64,000 nt of DNA from Filimonas zeae (GTDB taxonomy: Bacteria; Bacteroidota; Bacteroidia; Chitinophagales; Chitinophagaceae): NCBI RefSeq assembly GCF_014641615.1, contig NZ_BMIB01000001.1, positions 124,769-188,768 of the forward strand. The letters run 5' to 3'. The position numbers and the translations under genes were made by a program. The notes beneath the pieces were generated by a model, which did not search any database, was not told the DNA's origin, and was given only the letters and a program-made list of their open reading frames with translations. Shown one piece after another: positions 42,586 to 52,116 of this stretch (positions within the stretch are counted from its first letter, which is position 1; each line of letters opens with the position of its first letter).

Positions 42586-43434
42586 ATGAGGATGTTATTG
42601 TTGCTTTTCTTACTACTTACCGTTAGCGTAGCCTATAGCCAACAAAAAATTAATGTTATACTAATTGGCCTTTACCATTTTAACAATCCCGGATTTGATG
42701 AAGGAAAGGTAAATGAAAGGAGTATATTGACAAAAGAAAATCAGGATGGTCTTGAGCATATCACTAACATAATTATTGAGAAGTATAAGCCAGAGAAAGT
42801 ATTTGTTGAATACGATTATGCAGAGCATGATAAGCTGAATGTACTTTACTCCCTTTATAAAAGTGGAGCCGCATATTATAAAGCTGACACGTTAAATGAT
42901 TTCAATAAACGTTTTTATGCGGAAAATGAGATATTTCAACTGGGGTTCCGCCTCGCAAAGAAAGCCGGGAATGATTCTGTGTATGCAATGGATTATGATA
43001 GAGTGCCTATAAGGTTTAATTTATTAAAATCTAAACTGGAGAATAATCCATATTTCACTTTTCCGGAGTATAAGGCCAGCATAACTGCGATGGAAGATTT
43101 TATGAATAGTTGTTTGAGCCACGAGAAACTGGAAGAGGTTCTGCTTTGTTTGAATAGTGACGAGCAGTATGCACTCAACAAGGGATTGTATATTTCTTTC
43201 CTGAACAGGGTAAATGATTCAACTGAGTTTTTTGGATCAGATCTGGTAGCCAGCTGGTATAAGCGTAACCTGATCATGTATGCGAATATCCAGAATGCGA
43301 TAGGGGCAGCTGATAAAAATATTGTGATCATTGCAGGAGCGGGGCATGCGGCGATGATGGATGAGTTTATTAAGAATGATAAACGTTTTAATCTGGTGAC
43401 GTTTGCGCAGGTATTGTCCGGTGCTCAAAAGTAA
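42586..43434 (+). CDS. Secreted DUF5694 protein (TraB/ChaN-like fold)
   Basis: 282 aa from ATG 42586 with a signal peptide (MRMLLLLFLLLTVSVAYS). The mature start 'INVILIGLYHFNNPGFD' and later 'YKPEKVFVEYD', 'IVIIAGAGHAAMMDEFI' are the DUF5694 hallmarks and resemble the GxxH and ExxY motifs of TraB/ChaN-type proteins. Likely periplasmic; the reaction is unknown. Confidence 0.82.
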   Translation: MRMLLLLFLLLTVSVAYSQQKINVILIGLYHFNNPGFDEGKVNERSILTKENQDGLEHITNIIIEKYKPEKVFVEYDYAEHDKLNVLYSLYKSGAAYYKADTLNDFNKRFYAENEIFQLGFRLAKKAGNDSVYAMDYDRVPIRFNLLKSKLENNPYFTFPEYKASITAMEDFMNSCLSHEKLEEVLLCLNSDEQYALNKGLYISFLNRVNDSTEFFGSDLVASWYKRNLIMYANIQNAIGAADKNIVIIAGAGHAAMMDEFIKNDKRFNLVTFAQVLSGAQK

Positions 43435-43558
43435 TCTCAAACGTACTATTGGGGAATATGGCGTTCAAAAGGCTGCTGTTGAGCGAGTTCTGTTTTTCCA
43501 GGGAATCTAATTATTAAAGGATGTCATCAGCTGGTTATAAAAGAATTTAGTGGGCTAC

Positions 43559-44002
43559 TTAAAAACCAGATATTCTATTTCTTATTTCAAAATAGCGGCT
43601 TATCCAGCTGAAGTCTCCCCCAATAGAGGGTAAAAAGTAGGTTTGCATTATCACACATACATTTCTTATTTTATGTCTCATTTTTTCAGGAGAAGGTTTT
43701 TCTGCAGAGTATGGTTGTAAAAAAGGAAATATTATTCCTTTCTCATCACCCATTTCCCTAAGTGCAATAAGGGCATCCTCCCGTTTAAATCGGTTGGTAT
43801 CACTCTGTTCAGGCCATATACTAAATTCCAGTTTGCCTTCAAACCCTACTTCAAAAGTAAAATCGCAATGTGGAAAGCGCATAATAATCATCGAAGGCAG
43901 GTCATCAATTAGCAGGTAGGAGGCAGGCCATGAAAATGTTTCCAATATTTCCTGAAGCATTGGGAGGGTTAAAATGCCCCGGCCGTTATATCTTTCTTCC
44001 AT
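43559..44002 (-). CDS. Unknown protein, 147 aa
   Basis: The open frame runs to 44161, but its first 27 codons are a translation of tRNA-Leu, so the true start is ATG 44002 (MEERYNGRGILTLPML). The protein is cytoplasmic with 'WPASYLLIDDLPSMIIMRFPHCDFTFEVGFEGKLEF', a small alpha/beta pattern like some immunity proteins. No family assigned. It lies downstream of the tRNA-Leu terminator. Confidence 0.6.
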   Translation of the reverse strand: MEERYNGRGILTLPMLQEILETFSWPASYLLIDDLPSMIIMRFPHCDFTFEVGFEGKLEFSIWPEQSDTNRFKREDALIALREMGDEKGIIFPFLQPYSAEKPSPEKMRHKIRNVCVIMQTYFLPSIGGDFSWISRYFEIRNRISGF

Positions 44003-44043
44003 GTAAGTTTTCTTTATAGGTATTAAGGCTGTGCTATAAAACA

Positions 44044-44076
44044 AAAAAGCCTCACATTTTACTTGTGAGGCTTTTT
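44044..44076 (-). terminator. Terminator of tRNA-Leu
   Basis: AAAAAGCCTCACA (44044-44056) pairs perfectly with TGTGAGGCTTTTT (44064-44076), 13 bp, 7-nt loop, 8 nt after the tRNA 3' end. Confidence 0.88.
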
Positions 44077-44083
44077 GCCTATG

Positions 44084-44167
44084 TGCCCAGAACAGGAATC
44101 GAACCTGCACTCCCTTGCGAGAACAAGATTTTGAGTCTAGCGCGTCTACCAATTCCGCCATCTGGGC
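44084..44167 (-). tRNA. tRNA-Leu (CAA)
   Basis: 84 nt with acceptor GCCCAGA/TCTGGGC, discriminator A73, a long class II variable arm (TTCTCGCAAGGGAG region), and T-loop TTCGATT. The anticodon loop ACTCAAAAT is normal in size, with anticodon CAA reading UUG. CCA is not encoded. Confidence 0.93.
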
Positions 44168-44377
44168 CTCAAACTCTCCTTTAACAGGGCTGCAATATTA
44201 GGCTTTCCTTTTATTACGGCCAAAATACAGCGGGTTATTTTTTGCGAAGCTGTTAATCTTTTACTTACAGCAGCTTTTTTTAGGCAGCAATACTTTGCGT
44301 ATCATGCTCCATATCTTACTTAATAGCTTCATTGTTCAGCGCTCCTTTTTCTTATCTTCAAAAGCAAATTTACCGGA

Positions 44378-45577
44378 ATGCTTACGATTGGCCTTATCAG
44401 AGAAGGGAAAACACCTACCGACAACCGTGTAGCCCTTACACCGGCGCAGTGCAAATGGTTGTTAAAAAACAGACCCGATGTGCACATATTGGTGGAATCA
44501 TCGCCCGGAAGGTGTTTTTCCGATGAGGAATACCGCAGGGCGGGTATTACGGTAACTGACGATATAAGTAGCTGCGATATACTGTTGGGTATTAAGGAAG
44601 TGCCGGTACAGCAGCTGCTGCCGGGTAAAACCTATTTGTTTTTCAGCCATACGCGTAAAAAACAACCCCACAACCAGGCCATGCTGCATACCATGATGGA
44701 CAGGGGTATTACCCTGATAGACTATGAGTGTCTGGAACATGAGGATGGGCAGCGTATTATTGGCTTCGGCTTTTTTGCCGGTATTGTGGGCGCGCACAAC
44801 GGCCTGATGGCTTACGGCAAACGCACGGGCCAGTACCAGCTGGAGCATGTGTATAAGCACAAAGATTACCGGGCCTTAATTCACACCTACTTCGGGCTAA
44901 AACTGCCCAATATTAAAATAGCAGTTACCGGCAGTGGCCGCGTGGCACATGGTATACTGGAGATTATGAACCTGGTAGATGTGCAGGAGGTGGAACCGGA
45001 GGAATATCTGCAGCGCAGCTTTACCTACCCGGTATATGTGCATCTGAAAGGGCGCGACCTGTACCGGCATGCTACCACGGGCGATTATAACCGCGAACAT
45101 TTTCATGAACATCCCAATGAATACCAATGCCTGTTTCGCCAATACCTGCCACATACAGATGTGCTGATGAATGGCATTTACTGGGCGCAGGATATACCCC
45201 GTTTATTTGAGTGGGAGGATATGCAGCGGCCGGAGTTTGCTATACAAACCATTGCAGATATTACCGATGATACCGGGGGCAGTATACCCTGCAACCTGGG
45301 TGATGGTACTATTGATAATCCGGTATACGGCGTTCATCGTACCACACGAGAAAAACTGACACCTTACCATAAAGATGGAGTAGATGTTATGGCAGTGGGT
45401 AACCTGCCTAACGAGCTGCCAAGGGATGCCAGCCGGTATTTTGGCGAACAGTTGCTAAAACATATCCTGCATGACTTGCTGGGAAATGGCAGTGTTACTA
45501 TTGACCGGGCTACTATTCTTAAAAACGGGCAGCTGACCGCTCCGTTTGATTATCTGCACCATTATGCTGCGCATTAA
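44378..45577 (+). CDS. Saccharopine dehydrogenase (lysine-forming, Lys1)-like NAD(P) oxidoreductase
   Basis: A 399-aa protein of the AlaDH/PNT and Lys1 family. The N-terminal half shows 'EGKTPTDNRVALTPAQCKWLL' and 'LFFSHTRKKQPHNQAML'; the dinucleotide-binding core is 'KIAVTGSGRVAHGILEIM' (about 184-201). The sequence 'VMAVGNLPNELPRDASRYFGEQLLKHI' closely resembles the yeast Lys1 'ISIDHLPSLLPREASEFF'. It should oxidise or reduce a saccharopine- or amino-acid-type substrate in the cytoplasm. It is a single gene; a weak hairpin (45595-45616) follows. Confidence 0.82.
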   Translation: MLTIGLIREGKTPTDNRVALTPAQCKWLLKNRPDVHILVESSPGRCFSDEEYRRAGITVTDDISSCDILLGIKEVPVQQLLPGKTYLFFSHTRKKQPHNQAMLHTMMDRGITLIDYECLEHEDGQRIIGFGFFAGIVGAHNGLMAYGKRTGQYQLEHVYKHKDYRALIHTYFGLKLPNIKIAVTGSGRVAHGILEIMNLVDVQEVEPEEYLQRSFTYPVYVHLKGRDLYRHATTGDYNREHFHEHPNEYQCLFRQYLPHTDVLMNGIYWAQDIPRLFEWEDMQRPEFAIQTIADITDDTGGSIPCNLGDGTIDNPVYGVHRTTREKLTPYHKDGVDVMAVGNLPNELPRDASRYFGEQLLKHILHDLLGNGSVTIDRATILKNGQLTAPFDYLHHYAAH

Positions 45578-45696
45578 CACCTGTTCGTATACCATTTGCC
45601 GGTAAATGGCGGCAAACTGCCGGTAAAACTGCTTACCGATGTACATATGATGATAATTTTTGTATAAACGGTAGAACTGCGTTGCGCATTTCATGC

Positions 45697-45704
45697 TATG
45701 TTTG
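45697..45704 (+). promoter_or_regulatory. -7 element of the TonB receptor/DUF4249 operon
   Basis: TATGTTTG fits TAnnTTTG. The 145-nt leader to ATG 45849 includes in-frame ATGs at 45780 and 45786 that add no signal sequence. Confidence 0.5.
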
Positions 45705-45848
45705 CCGCGCAACTAAACAACGTGTTCGGGCAAACAATTGTGATGGATGTTTCGTACAGGAAACCGGGATGGGGAAATGAACGCGATGTATACTAACTCT
45801 CTGCTTATACAAGATATTGTTTTAATTAACCCGGTTTACACAGCAGCA

Positions 45849-48191
45849 ATGAAAGAAGCAACGACAAAGTTCCTGTTGATGGCAACAGCCGTACTTATGT
45901 TTTTATTCCATGCCCAGGCACAGGATAAAGCATCGGTAAGCGGTGTTGTAAAATCAAAGAAAAACGGCGAAACCCTGATAGGGGCGTCTGTAAGGGTAGC
46001 GGCCCTTAATGTGGGCACTACCAGTAATGAGTATGGTTTTTACTCCCTTTCGTTACCCAAAGGTAAACACGTGCTGGAGATAAGCGCCGTAGGTGTGGCC
46101 ATTAAGCAGCTGGAGATTAACCTTACCGGTAACCTGCGTATGGATGTGGCGCTGGAAGAAGCCAATGCCAACGAGTTACAGGGTGTGGTGGTAAAATCTT
46201 CCTCTACCATGTCGGGCCGCAGCTTAAGCAGCACCCAGATGGGCGTGGAAAAGTTAACCATGAAAGAAACCAAAAACATTCCGGTGCTGTTGGGCGAGCG
46301 GGATGTGTTGAAAACCGTACAACTGTTGCCCGGTATTAAATCTGCCGGTGAAGGTAGCAGCGGGTTTTATGTACGTGGCGGTGCAGCCGATCAGAACCTG
46401 ATTTTGCTGGATGAAGCGCCGGTATACAATGCCTCGCACCTGTTGGGTTTCTTTTCTACGTTTAACTCCGATGCCATTAAAGATATTAACGTATACAAAG
46501 GCGGTATGCCTGCGCAGTACGGTGGCCGTTTATCCTCTGTACTGGATATAAAAATGAATGATGGTAACAACCAGGATTATAACGTTGGTGGCAGCTTGGG
46601 ATTAATTTCTGCCAAGCTGAACGTGGAAGGGCCTATTCAGAAAGACAAATCTTCTTTTCTGGTTTCCGGCCGCAGAACCTACATTGATATGTTTCTGAAG
46701 GCATCTAAGGATACCGCCATTAACCAGAACACCCTGTATTTTTACGATCTGAATGGTAAAATGAACTTTACCCTGGGCAGTAAAGACAGGCTGTACCTGA
46801 GCGGTTATTTTGGCCGTGATAAACTGGGCGTAGGTAAAACCTTTGCGCTTAACTGGGGTAACGGAACCGGTACCCTGCGCTGGAACCACATTTTCAGCAA
46901 CAAGTTGTTCAGCAATACCTCTTTAATATTCAGTAACTACGATTATAAAATTTCTATCCGCAGCGGCAGTAACGATGTGGATGTGTTTTCACAAATCAGA
47001 GACTGGAACATTAAGGAAGAACTGCAGTGGTACGTGAGTGATAAGCACAACCTGCGTATGGGGGTAAACGCTATTTACCACACTATGCGCCCTGGTGAAA
47101 TTACCTCTTCTGAATCATCCAACTTTAACAACAGCATTCTGCAGCGCAGATACAGCTGGGAAAATGCGGCTTATGTAAGTGATGTGTGGAAGGTATCGCC
47201 TAAGTTTAACCTGAGCTATGGCGTACGTGCTACTGCCTTCAGCATACTGGGTAAAGGCGATTTTTATAATATAGATGCAGATGGGAAGGTAACCGATACG
47301 GTACATTACAATGATGGCCAGGTAGTAAAAACCTATTTTAACCTGGAGCCACGCGCAGCGGCCAGCTATCAGCTGAACAGTTCTACCTCGTTAAAAACAT
47401 CTTATGTACGTAACGTACAAAACCTGCACCTGATTTCTAACTCCACCTCTGCTTCCCCTACCGATAAGTGGGTGGCCAGTACCAATATTATTAAGCCGGA
47501 GATATCTGACCAGGTATCGCTGGGTTATTATAAAAACCTGGGCAACAATGTGTATGAGTTAACGGTAGAAGCGTACTACAAAACCATGCAGAACCAGGTG
47601 GATTACCGCGATGGTGCAGATGTGTTTAACAACGATGCTATTGAAACGCAACTGCTGTTTGGTAAGGGCCGTGCGTATGGTATTGAGTGGTTGCTGAAAA
47701 AGAAAGCAGGACAGTTTACCGGCTGGTTAAGCTATACGCTGTCTAAAACAGAGCGTAAGATTAACGGTATTAACAACGGCGAATGGTACAATGCCCGCCA
47801 GGACAGAACGCATGATATTGCTATTGTGGGTATGTACCAGTTGAACGATAAATGGACATTCAGCGCTAACTGGATTTTCTATACCGGTGATGCCATTACT
47901 TTCCCCAGCGGTAAGTATAAGGTGGATGACCAGGTGGTGTATTATTATACCGAGCGTAACGGTTACCGTATGCCAAACTACCACAGGCTGGATTTGGGTG
48001 CTACCTTACAGCTGGCTAAAAGGAAGAAGTTCAGCAGTGAGCTTACTTTCAGTCTGTACAACGCTTACGGCAGGGAGAATGCGTATACCATCAACTTCCG
48101 CGAAAGCAAAGACGATCCTAACAAAACAGAAGCGGTACGTGTAGCGTTATTCAAGTTTGTGCCGTCTGTTTCTTACAACTTCAAATTCTAA
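45849..48191 (+). CDS. TonB-dependent receptor with CarboxypepD_reg-like domain
   Basis: ATG 45849 gives 780 aa with a good signal peptide (MKEATTKFLLMATAVLMFLF, cleavage near 'AQA'). Upstream in-frame starts from 45747 give a longer N-terminus without function and are rejected. Order: CarboxypepD_reg-like domain (about 28-115), plug ('ERDVLKTVQLLPGIKSAGEGSSGFYVRGGAADQNLILLD'), then the barrel. There is no STN domain. It is paired with a DUF4249 lipoprotein 5 nt downstream, a standard Bacteroidota combination. The substrate is unknown. Confidence 0.92.
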   Translation: MKEATTKFLLMATAVLMFLFHAQAQDKASVSGVVKSKKNGETLIGASVRVAALNVGTTSNEYGFYSLSLPKGKHVLEISAVGVAIKQLEINLTGNLRMDVALEEANANELQGVVVKSSSTMSGRSLSSTQMGVEKLTMKETKNIPVLLGERDVLKTVQLLPGIKSAGEGSSGFYVRGGAADQNLILLDEAPVYNASHLLGFFSTFNSDAIKDINVYKGGMPAQYGGRLSSVLDIKMNDGNNQDYNVGGSLGLISAKLNVEGPIQKDKSSFLVSGRRTYIDMFLKASKDTAINQNTLYFYDLNGKMNFTLGSKDRLYLSGYFGRDKLGVGKTFALNWGNGTGTLRWNHIFSNKLFSNTSLIFSNYDYKISIRSGSNDVDVFSQIRDWNIKEELQWYVSDKHNLRMGVNAIYHTMRPGEITSSESSNFNNSILQRRYSWENAAYVSDVWKVSPKFNLSYGVRATAFSILGKGDFYNIDADGKVTDTVHYNDGQVVKTYFNLEPRAAASYQLNSSTSLKTSYVRNVQNLHLISNSTSASPTDKWVASTNIIKPEISDQVSLGYYKNLGNNVYELTVEAYYKTMQNQVDYRDGADVFNNDAIETQLLFGKGRAYGIEWLLKKKAGQFTGWLSYTLSKTERKINGINNGEWYNARQDRTHDIAIVGMYQLNDKWTFSANWIFYTGDAITFPSGKYKVDDQVVYYYTERNGYRMPNYHRLDLGATLQLAKRKKFSSELTFSLYNAYGRENAYTINFRESKDDPNKTEAVRVALFKFVPSVSYNFKF

Positions 48192-48196
48192 TATTC

Positions 48197-49021
48197 ATGC
48201 GAATGAAAAAGATACTTCACTTATCGCTTACACTGCTGGCGGCCGGAATGTTTGCCTCCTGCGAGCGGGTAATTGATATTAACCTTAACAATGCCGCCCC
48301 CAAATATGTAATTGAAGGGGTAATTACCAACCAGCCTAATGTGCCTGCAAAGGTGCTGATTACGCAAACCAAAAACTTTTCGGAAGACAATACTTTTCCG
48401 CCGGTAACAGGTGCTACTGTTACGGTAAGCGATAACGGCGGCGCGCCGGTTACGCTGGAAGCTAAAGCAGATGGCAGTTACCAGACATCTGCTTTTGTGG
48501 GTACACCGGGCCATACCTACGTGTTAAACGTGGTAATAAATGGCGCTGCTTTTACTGCTACCTCTACCATGCCGCAGCAGGTAAATATGGATAGCCTGTA
48601 TACCAGCGATGAAAATTTGTTTGGGGATGTTATTAAAATAGCGAACGTAGATTTTAAAGATCCTGTGGGTAAGGGCAATGCGTACCGCTGGGTACAATAC
48701 ATTAACGGCAGAAAAGAGAAAACCATTTTTGTGCGCGATGATGATTTAACCGATGGTAAAGATGTACAGCGTAAACTGTTTTATTTTAACGATGATGATG
48801 ACGATGATACACGTGATATTAAATTAAATGACAACCTGCGTATTGAGCAGTTGTGTATTGATATGAACGTATACAAATACTGGTACAGCTTAGATGCCAG
48901 CGCTACCGGCGAAAACCAGCAGGCTACCCCTGCCAACCCGGTAACCAATATTAAAGGTGGTGCGCTGGGGTATTTTAGCGCACATACCTACCAGGTAAAA
49001 GAGATTACAGTAGCGCAGTAA
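48197..49021 (+). CDS. DUF4249 lipoprotein
   Basis: A 274-aa protein with lipobox FASC (Cys at residue 22) and the DUF4249 domain: 'RVIDINLNNAAPKYVIEGVITNQPNVPAKVLITQTKNFSEDNTFPPVTGATVTVSD'. It has an acidic run, DDDDDD, in the middle. It is thought to act as an outer-membrane partner of the TonB receptor encoded just upstream. An alternative start is M3 (48203). Confidence 0.92.
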   Translation: MRMKKILHLSLTLLAAGMFASCERVIDINLNNAAPKYVIEGVITNQPNVPAKVLITQTKNFSEDNTFPPVTGATVTVSDNGGAPVTLEAKADGSYQTSAFVGTPGHTYVLNVVINGAAFTATSTMPQQVNMDSLYTSDENLFGDVIKIANVDFKDPVGKGNAYRWVQYINGRKEKTIFVRDDDLTDGKDVQRKLFYFNDDDDDDTRDIKLNDNLRIEQLCIDMNVYKYWYSLDASATGENQQATPANPVTNIKGGALGYFSAHTYQVKEITVAQ

Positions 49022-49041
49022 GCGATTATAAAGTTTGAAGG

Positions 49042-49085
49042 AAAAAAAGGAAGCTGTTTCCACGTTGGGGCAGCTTCCTTTTTTT
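49042..49085 (+). terminator. Strong terminator of the TonB receptor/DUF4249 operon
   Basis: A perfect 15-bp stem (49042-49056 AAAAAAAGGAAGCTG; 49071-49085 CAGCTTCCTTTTTTT) with a 14-nt loop. It also faces the convergent trmN6 gene. Confidence 0.9.
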
Positions 49086-49098
49086 TATTTATGTGCGG

Positions 49099-49833
49099 CT
49101 ACAGATGCAGGTAATAAGGGCTTAACAGCTGTGTAAATTCAGGCGTGTAAGCGTTATCCGCATCTTTAATAACTATGCTTTCGGTAACGGCGTTGTACGC
49201 CTGCGTAGCGCCACGGCTCAGCAGCAGCATGGTGCGGAAGGGCGTGTGCCTGGGCGTTTGCTGTACGGCTGCTGCGGCCTGTACCTGCCATTGGTGCTTA
49301 TGGGCCAGCGCCAGCGCTTCCTGGTTACGGTGCCAGGGCAGCAGCAGTGCAAACTGAGCCCGTGGCTGTGCCAGCGTGCCGGCAGCAATAAACAACTCAT
49401 CCAATGAAAGGGCTGCACTGTGCAGGGCCAGGTTGCGTTTGTTATCGCTGCTTTTAAGATCGTTTTCAAAAAACGGAGGATTGCTCACCACCAGCTCATA
49501 TCCATTGTCTGTACCCCCGTATAGCTGCACCGGCAGGGTATGTACCCGCAGGCGCTGCTGCCAGGGGCAGGCTGCAAAATTACTGCCTGCCTGTAAGGCC
49601 GCCTGCTCATCAATCTCCACCGCATCAATATCCGCTTCAATAGCCTGCGCCAGCATCAGCGATAACAAACCGGTACCCGCGCCTATATCCAGTATTTTTT
49701 TGATTTTTCCCTTTTGACTTTTAACTTTCTCCACCACCCATGCACCAAACAAACAGGCATCGGTACACACCTTCATAGCACAGGCTTCCTGGTGTACGGT
49801 AAACTGTTTAAACTGAAAATATCCGTTGGGCAT
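49099..49833 (-). CDS. trmN6: tRNA1(Val) adenine-37-N6 methyltransferase
   Basis: A 244-aa class I SAM methyltransferase of the TrmN6/YfiC family. The opening 'FQFKQFTVHQEACAMKVCTDACLFGAWV' is diagnostic. The SAM motif LDIGAGTGLLSL lies at about 46-57, and the catalytic (N)PPF motif is VVSNPPFFEND (about 116-126). It methylates A37 of tRNA-Val. It starts 3 nt after the stop of the S9 peptidase gene, in one operon. Confidence 0.9.
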   Translation of the reverse strand: MPNGYFQFKQFTVHQEACAMKVCTDACLFGAWVVEKVKSQKGKIKKILDIGAGTGLLSLMLAQAIEADIDAVEIDEQAALQAGSNFAACPWQQRLRVHTLPVQLYGGTDNGYELVVSNPPFFENDLKSSDNKRNLALHSAALSLDELFIAAGTLAQPRAQFALLLPWHRNQEALALAHKHQWQVQAAAAVQQTPRHTPFRTMLLLSRGATQAYNAVTESIVIKDADNAYTPEFTQLLSPYYLHL

Positions 49834-49836
49834 TGC

Positions 49837-51999
49837 TTATTCTGTAATGCCTTCCAGCGTTAATAAAAAGGCGTAGTCCTGCGCAATATCTTTCAGGTAA
49901 TCAAACCGGCCGCTGGCTCCGCCATGCCCAAAGTCCATATTGGTATGCAGTAACAGCAGGTTGTTGTCTGTTTTAGTGGCACGCAGTCTGGCTACCCATT
50001 TGGCTGGTTCAAAGTACTGTACCTGACTATCGTGCAGGCCGGTAGTTACCAGCATATTGGGGTAGGCTTTGGCCTGTACATTTTCGTAAGGCGAATAGCT
50101 TTTCATATAATCGTACGCCTCTTTGTTTTTAGGGTTACCCCATTCGTCAAACTCGTTGGTGGTAAGGGGTATGCTTTCATCCAGCATGGTGTTTACCACA
50201 TCTACAAAAGGCACATCGGCTATTACGCCATGCCACAGTTCCGGTGCCAGGTTAACCACAGCGCCCATTAACAGGCCACCGGCGCTGCCACCCTGTGCAT
50301 ACAGGTGTGCTTTGCTGGTATATTTTTCCTGTATCAGGTATTCCGCACAGTCAATAAAATCAGTAAACGTGTTTTTCTTTTTCAGCATTTTACCATCTTC
50401 ATACCATTGGCGGCCCATTTCCTGCCCGCCTCTTATATGTGCTATGGCATATACAAAACCACGGTTAAGCAGGCTAAGGCGTGCGCTGCTGAAAGTGGCA
50501 TCCATACTGCTGCCGTACGAGCCGTAAGCATACAGCAGTAAAGGAGCATTGCCATCTTTTACAAATCCTTTCTTATACACCAGCGATATGGGCACCTTTG
50601 AACCGTCTTTTGCGGTAGCATACAGCCGCTCAGAGGCATAATCGCCGGGGTTATATCCACCCACAATTTCCTGCTGCTTTTTAAGTGTTTTTTCGCCGGT
50701 AAGCAGATTGTAATCGTACACGCTGCTGGGTGTGGTTAAAGAGGTATAGGCATACCGCAGGGTAGTGCTGTTGTATTCCGGATTGCCGGAGGTGTAGGCC
50801 ATGTAAGCAGGCTCGCCAAAATCCAGATAATGCTCGCTGTTATCGGCCAGTTTGCGTATACGCAGCTGCATCAGGCCGTTTTTACGTTCAGATACTACCA
50901 GGTAGTCTTTAAACACTTCAATATCTTCCAGCAATACATCTGTACGGTGGGGGATGACCTCTTTCCAGTTTTCCACGCCGGTTTTATCCAGCGGGCATTC
51001 CATTAACCGGAAGTTTTTGGCGTCTTTATTAGTAATGATAAGGAATTTGCCTTCTACCGGAGTGGCATAGTACAATACCTCTTTCAGGCGCGGCTGAAAC
51101 AGCTGAAACTGGCCGTTGGGCTCGTTGGCGTTAAGAAAGCGTACCTCGGAAGAAAGCGTAGCTTCGGATGATATAAGAATGTAAGCGCCGGATTTGGATT
51201 TGCCTACACCTATGTAATTGCTTTTATCCTGCTCCTCATACACCACTACATCCTGTTCAACCGGGGTATGCAGGGTATGCCTTTTAATTTTTTCCGATAA
51301 CAGTGTTTCCGGGTTGTTGGCGGTGTAAAACAGGGTTTTGTTATCGTTAGCCCAGGCTACGCCACCGCTGGTTTGGGCAATAACATCCGTATATATTTCG
51401 CCGGTGGCCAGGTTTTTAATATGAATGGTATACTGGCGGCGCGATACGGTGTCTACCCCAAAAGCCAGCAAATTGTTATCGGGGCTTATGCTAAAGCCGG
51501 CAGCGGCATAGTAGGCGTGGCCCTTGGCCATTTCATCCACATCCAGCAGCAGTTCTTCCGGTGCTTCCAGCGTGCCTTTTTTGCGGCAGTATTTGTAATA
51601 CTGTTTACCATCTTCGGTACGGGTATAATAGAAGTAGCCGTTTTTAAAAACGGGCACCGATTCATCTTTTTCTTTAATACGCTTTTTCATTTCGTTGAAA
51701 AGCGTGGTTTGCAGTGGTTTGGTACCGGCCATCATGGTATCCAGATACGCGTTTTCTGCTTTCAGATAATCTACCACCGCAGTGCTGTCAGGCCCTTTTT
51801 TAAAAAAGTCTATCATCCAGTAATAGGGATCGTTTACCGTATCGCCGTGGATGGTTCTGATATGCTCTTTTATGGCGGCTACAGGCGGCTGTACGCCCTG
51901 GGGCCATTGGTATTCGTTCTGTTTCATGTTTGCATTATTACGGGTGTTACAGGCTGCCAGTAACACGGGCAGCATACAGGCCAGGGTGTGTAGTTTCAT
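49837..51999 (-). CDS. S9A prolyl oligopeptidase / oligopeptidase B-like, lipoprotein
   Basis: A 720-aa protein: lipobox LLAAC (Cys at residue 16), a seven-blade propeller (about 90-430), and a C-terminal alpha/beta hydrolase domain with nucleophile motif GGSAGG, Asp in 'VTTGLHDSQVQYFEP' and His in 'DFGHGGASGRFDYLKD'. All three triad members are present. It should cleave short peptides after basic or Pro residues. Being a lipoprotein, it acts in the periplasm or on the surface, unlike cytoplasmic PtrB. Confidence 0.92.
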   Translation of the reverse strand: MKLHTLACMLPVLLAACNTRNNANMKQNEYQWPQGVQPPVAAIKEHIRTIHGDTVNDPYYWMIDFFKKGPDSTAVVDYLKAENAYLDTMMAGTKPLQTTLFNEMKKRIKEKDESVPVFKNGYFYYTRTEDGKQYYKYCRKKGTLEAPEELLLDVDEMAKGHAYYAAAGFSISPDNNLLAFGVDTVSRRQYTIHIKNLATGEIYTDVIAQTSGGVAWANDNKTLFYTANNPETLLSEKIKRHTLHTPVEQDVVVYEEQDKSNYIGVGKSKSGAYILISSEATLSSEVRFLNANEPNGQFQLFQPRLKEVLYYATPVEGKFLIITNKDAKNFRLMECPLDKTGVENWKEVIPHRTDVLLEDIEVFKDYLVVSERKNGLMQLRIRKLADNSEHYLDFGEPAYMAYTSGNPEYNSTTLRYAYTSLTTPSSVYDYNLLTGEKTLKKQQEIVGGYNPGDYASERLYATAKDGSKVPISLVYKKGFVKDGNAPLLLYAYGSYGSSMDATFSSARLSLLNRGFVYAIAHIRGGQEMGRQWYEDGKMLKKKNTFTDFIDCAEYLIQEKYTSKAHLYAQGGSAGGLLMGAVVNLAPELWHGVIADVPFVDVVNTMLDESIPLTTNEFDEWGNPKNKEAYDYMKSYSPYENVQAKAYPNMLVTTGLHDSQVQYFEPAKWVARLRATKTDNNLLLLHTNMDFGHGGASGRFDYLKDIAQDYAFLLTLEGITE

Positions 52000-52036
52000 T
52001 ACGTTACAGGTTTACAATAAATATAGTATTAAAACA

Positions 52037-52068
52037 CAGAAGACTGTTCGTGCAGGAACAGTCTTCTG
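52037..52068 (-). terminator. Terminator of the sdh operon
   Basis: CAGAAGACTGTTC (52037-52049) and GAACAGTCTTCTG (52056-52068) form a perfect 13-bp stem with a 6-nt loop, 49 nt after the sdhB stop. Confidence 0.75.
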
Positions 52069-52116
52069 GCTATTGGTACAAGTATGTATGTAAACCGGCA
52101 CTCCGGCTGGTTTCAG

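Noticed and set aside
44002..44161. N-terminal extension beginning MAELVDALDSKS of the 147-aa protein
   Set aside because: It is a translation of the tRNA-Leu gene, a common false start in automatic annotation; the true start is 44002.
45595..45616. Hairpin TTTGCCG / CGGCAAA after the Lys1-like gene
   Set aside because: Only 7 bp with no T-run; not firm enough to annotate as a terminator.
51373..51963. 196-codon frame on the plus strand
   Set aside because: Antisense to the S9 peptidase gene; no domain.
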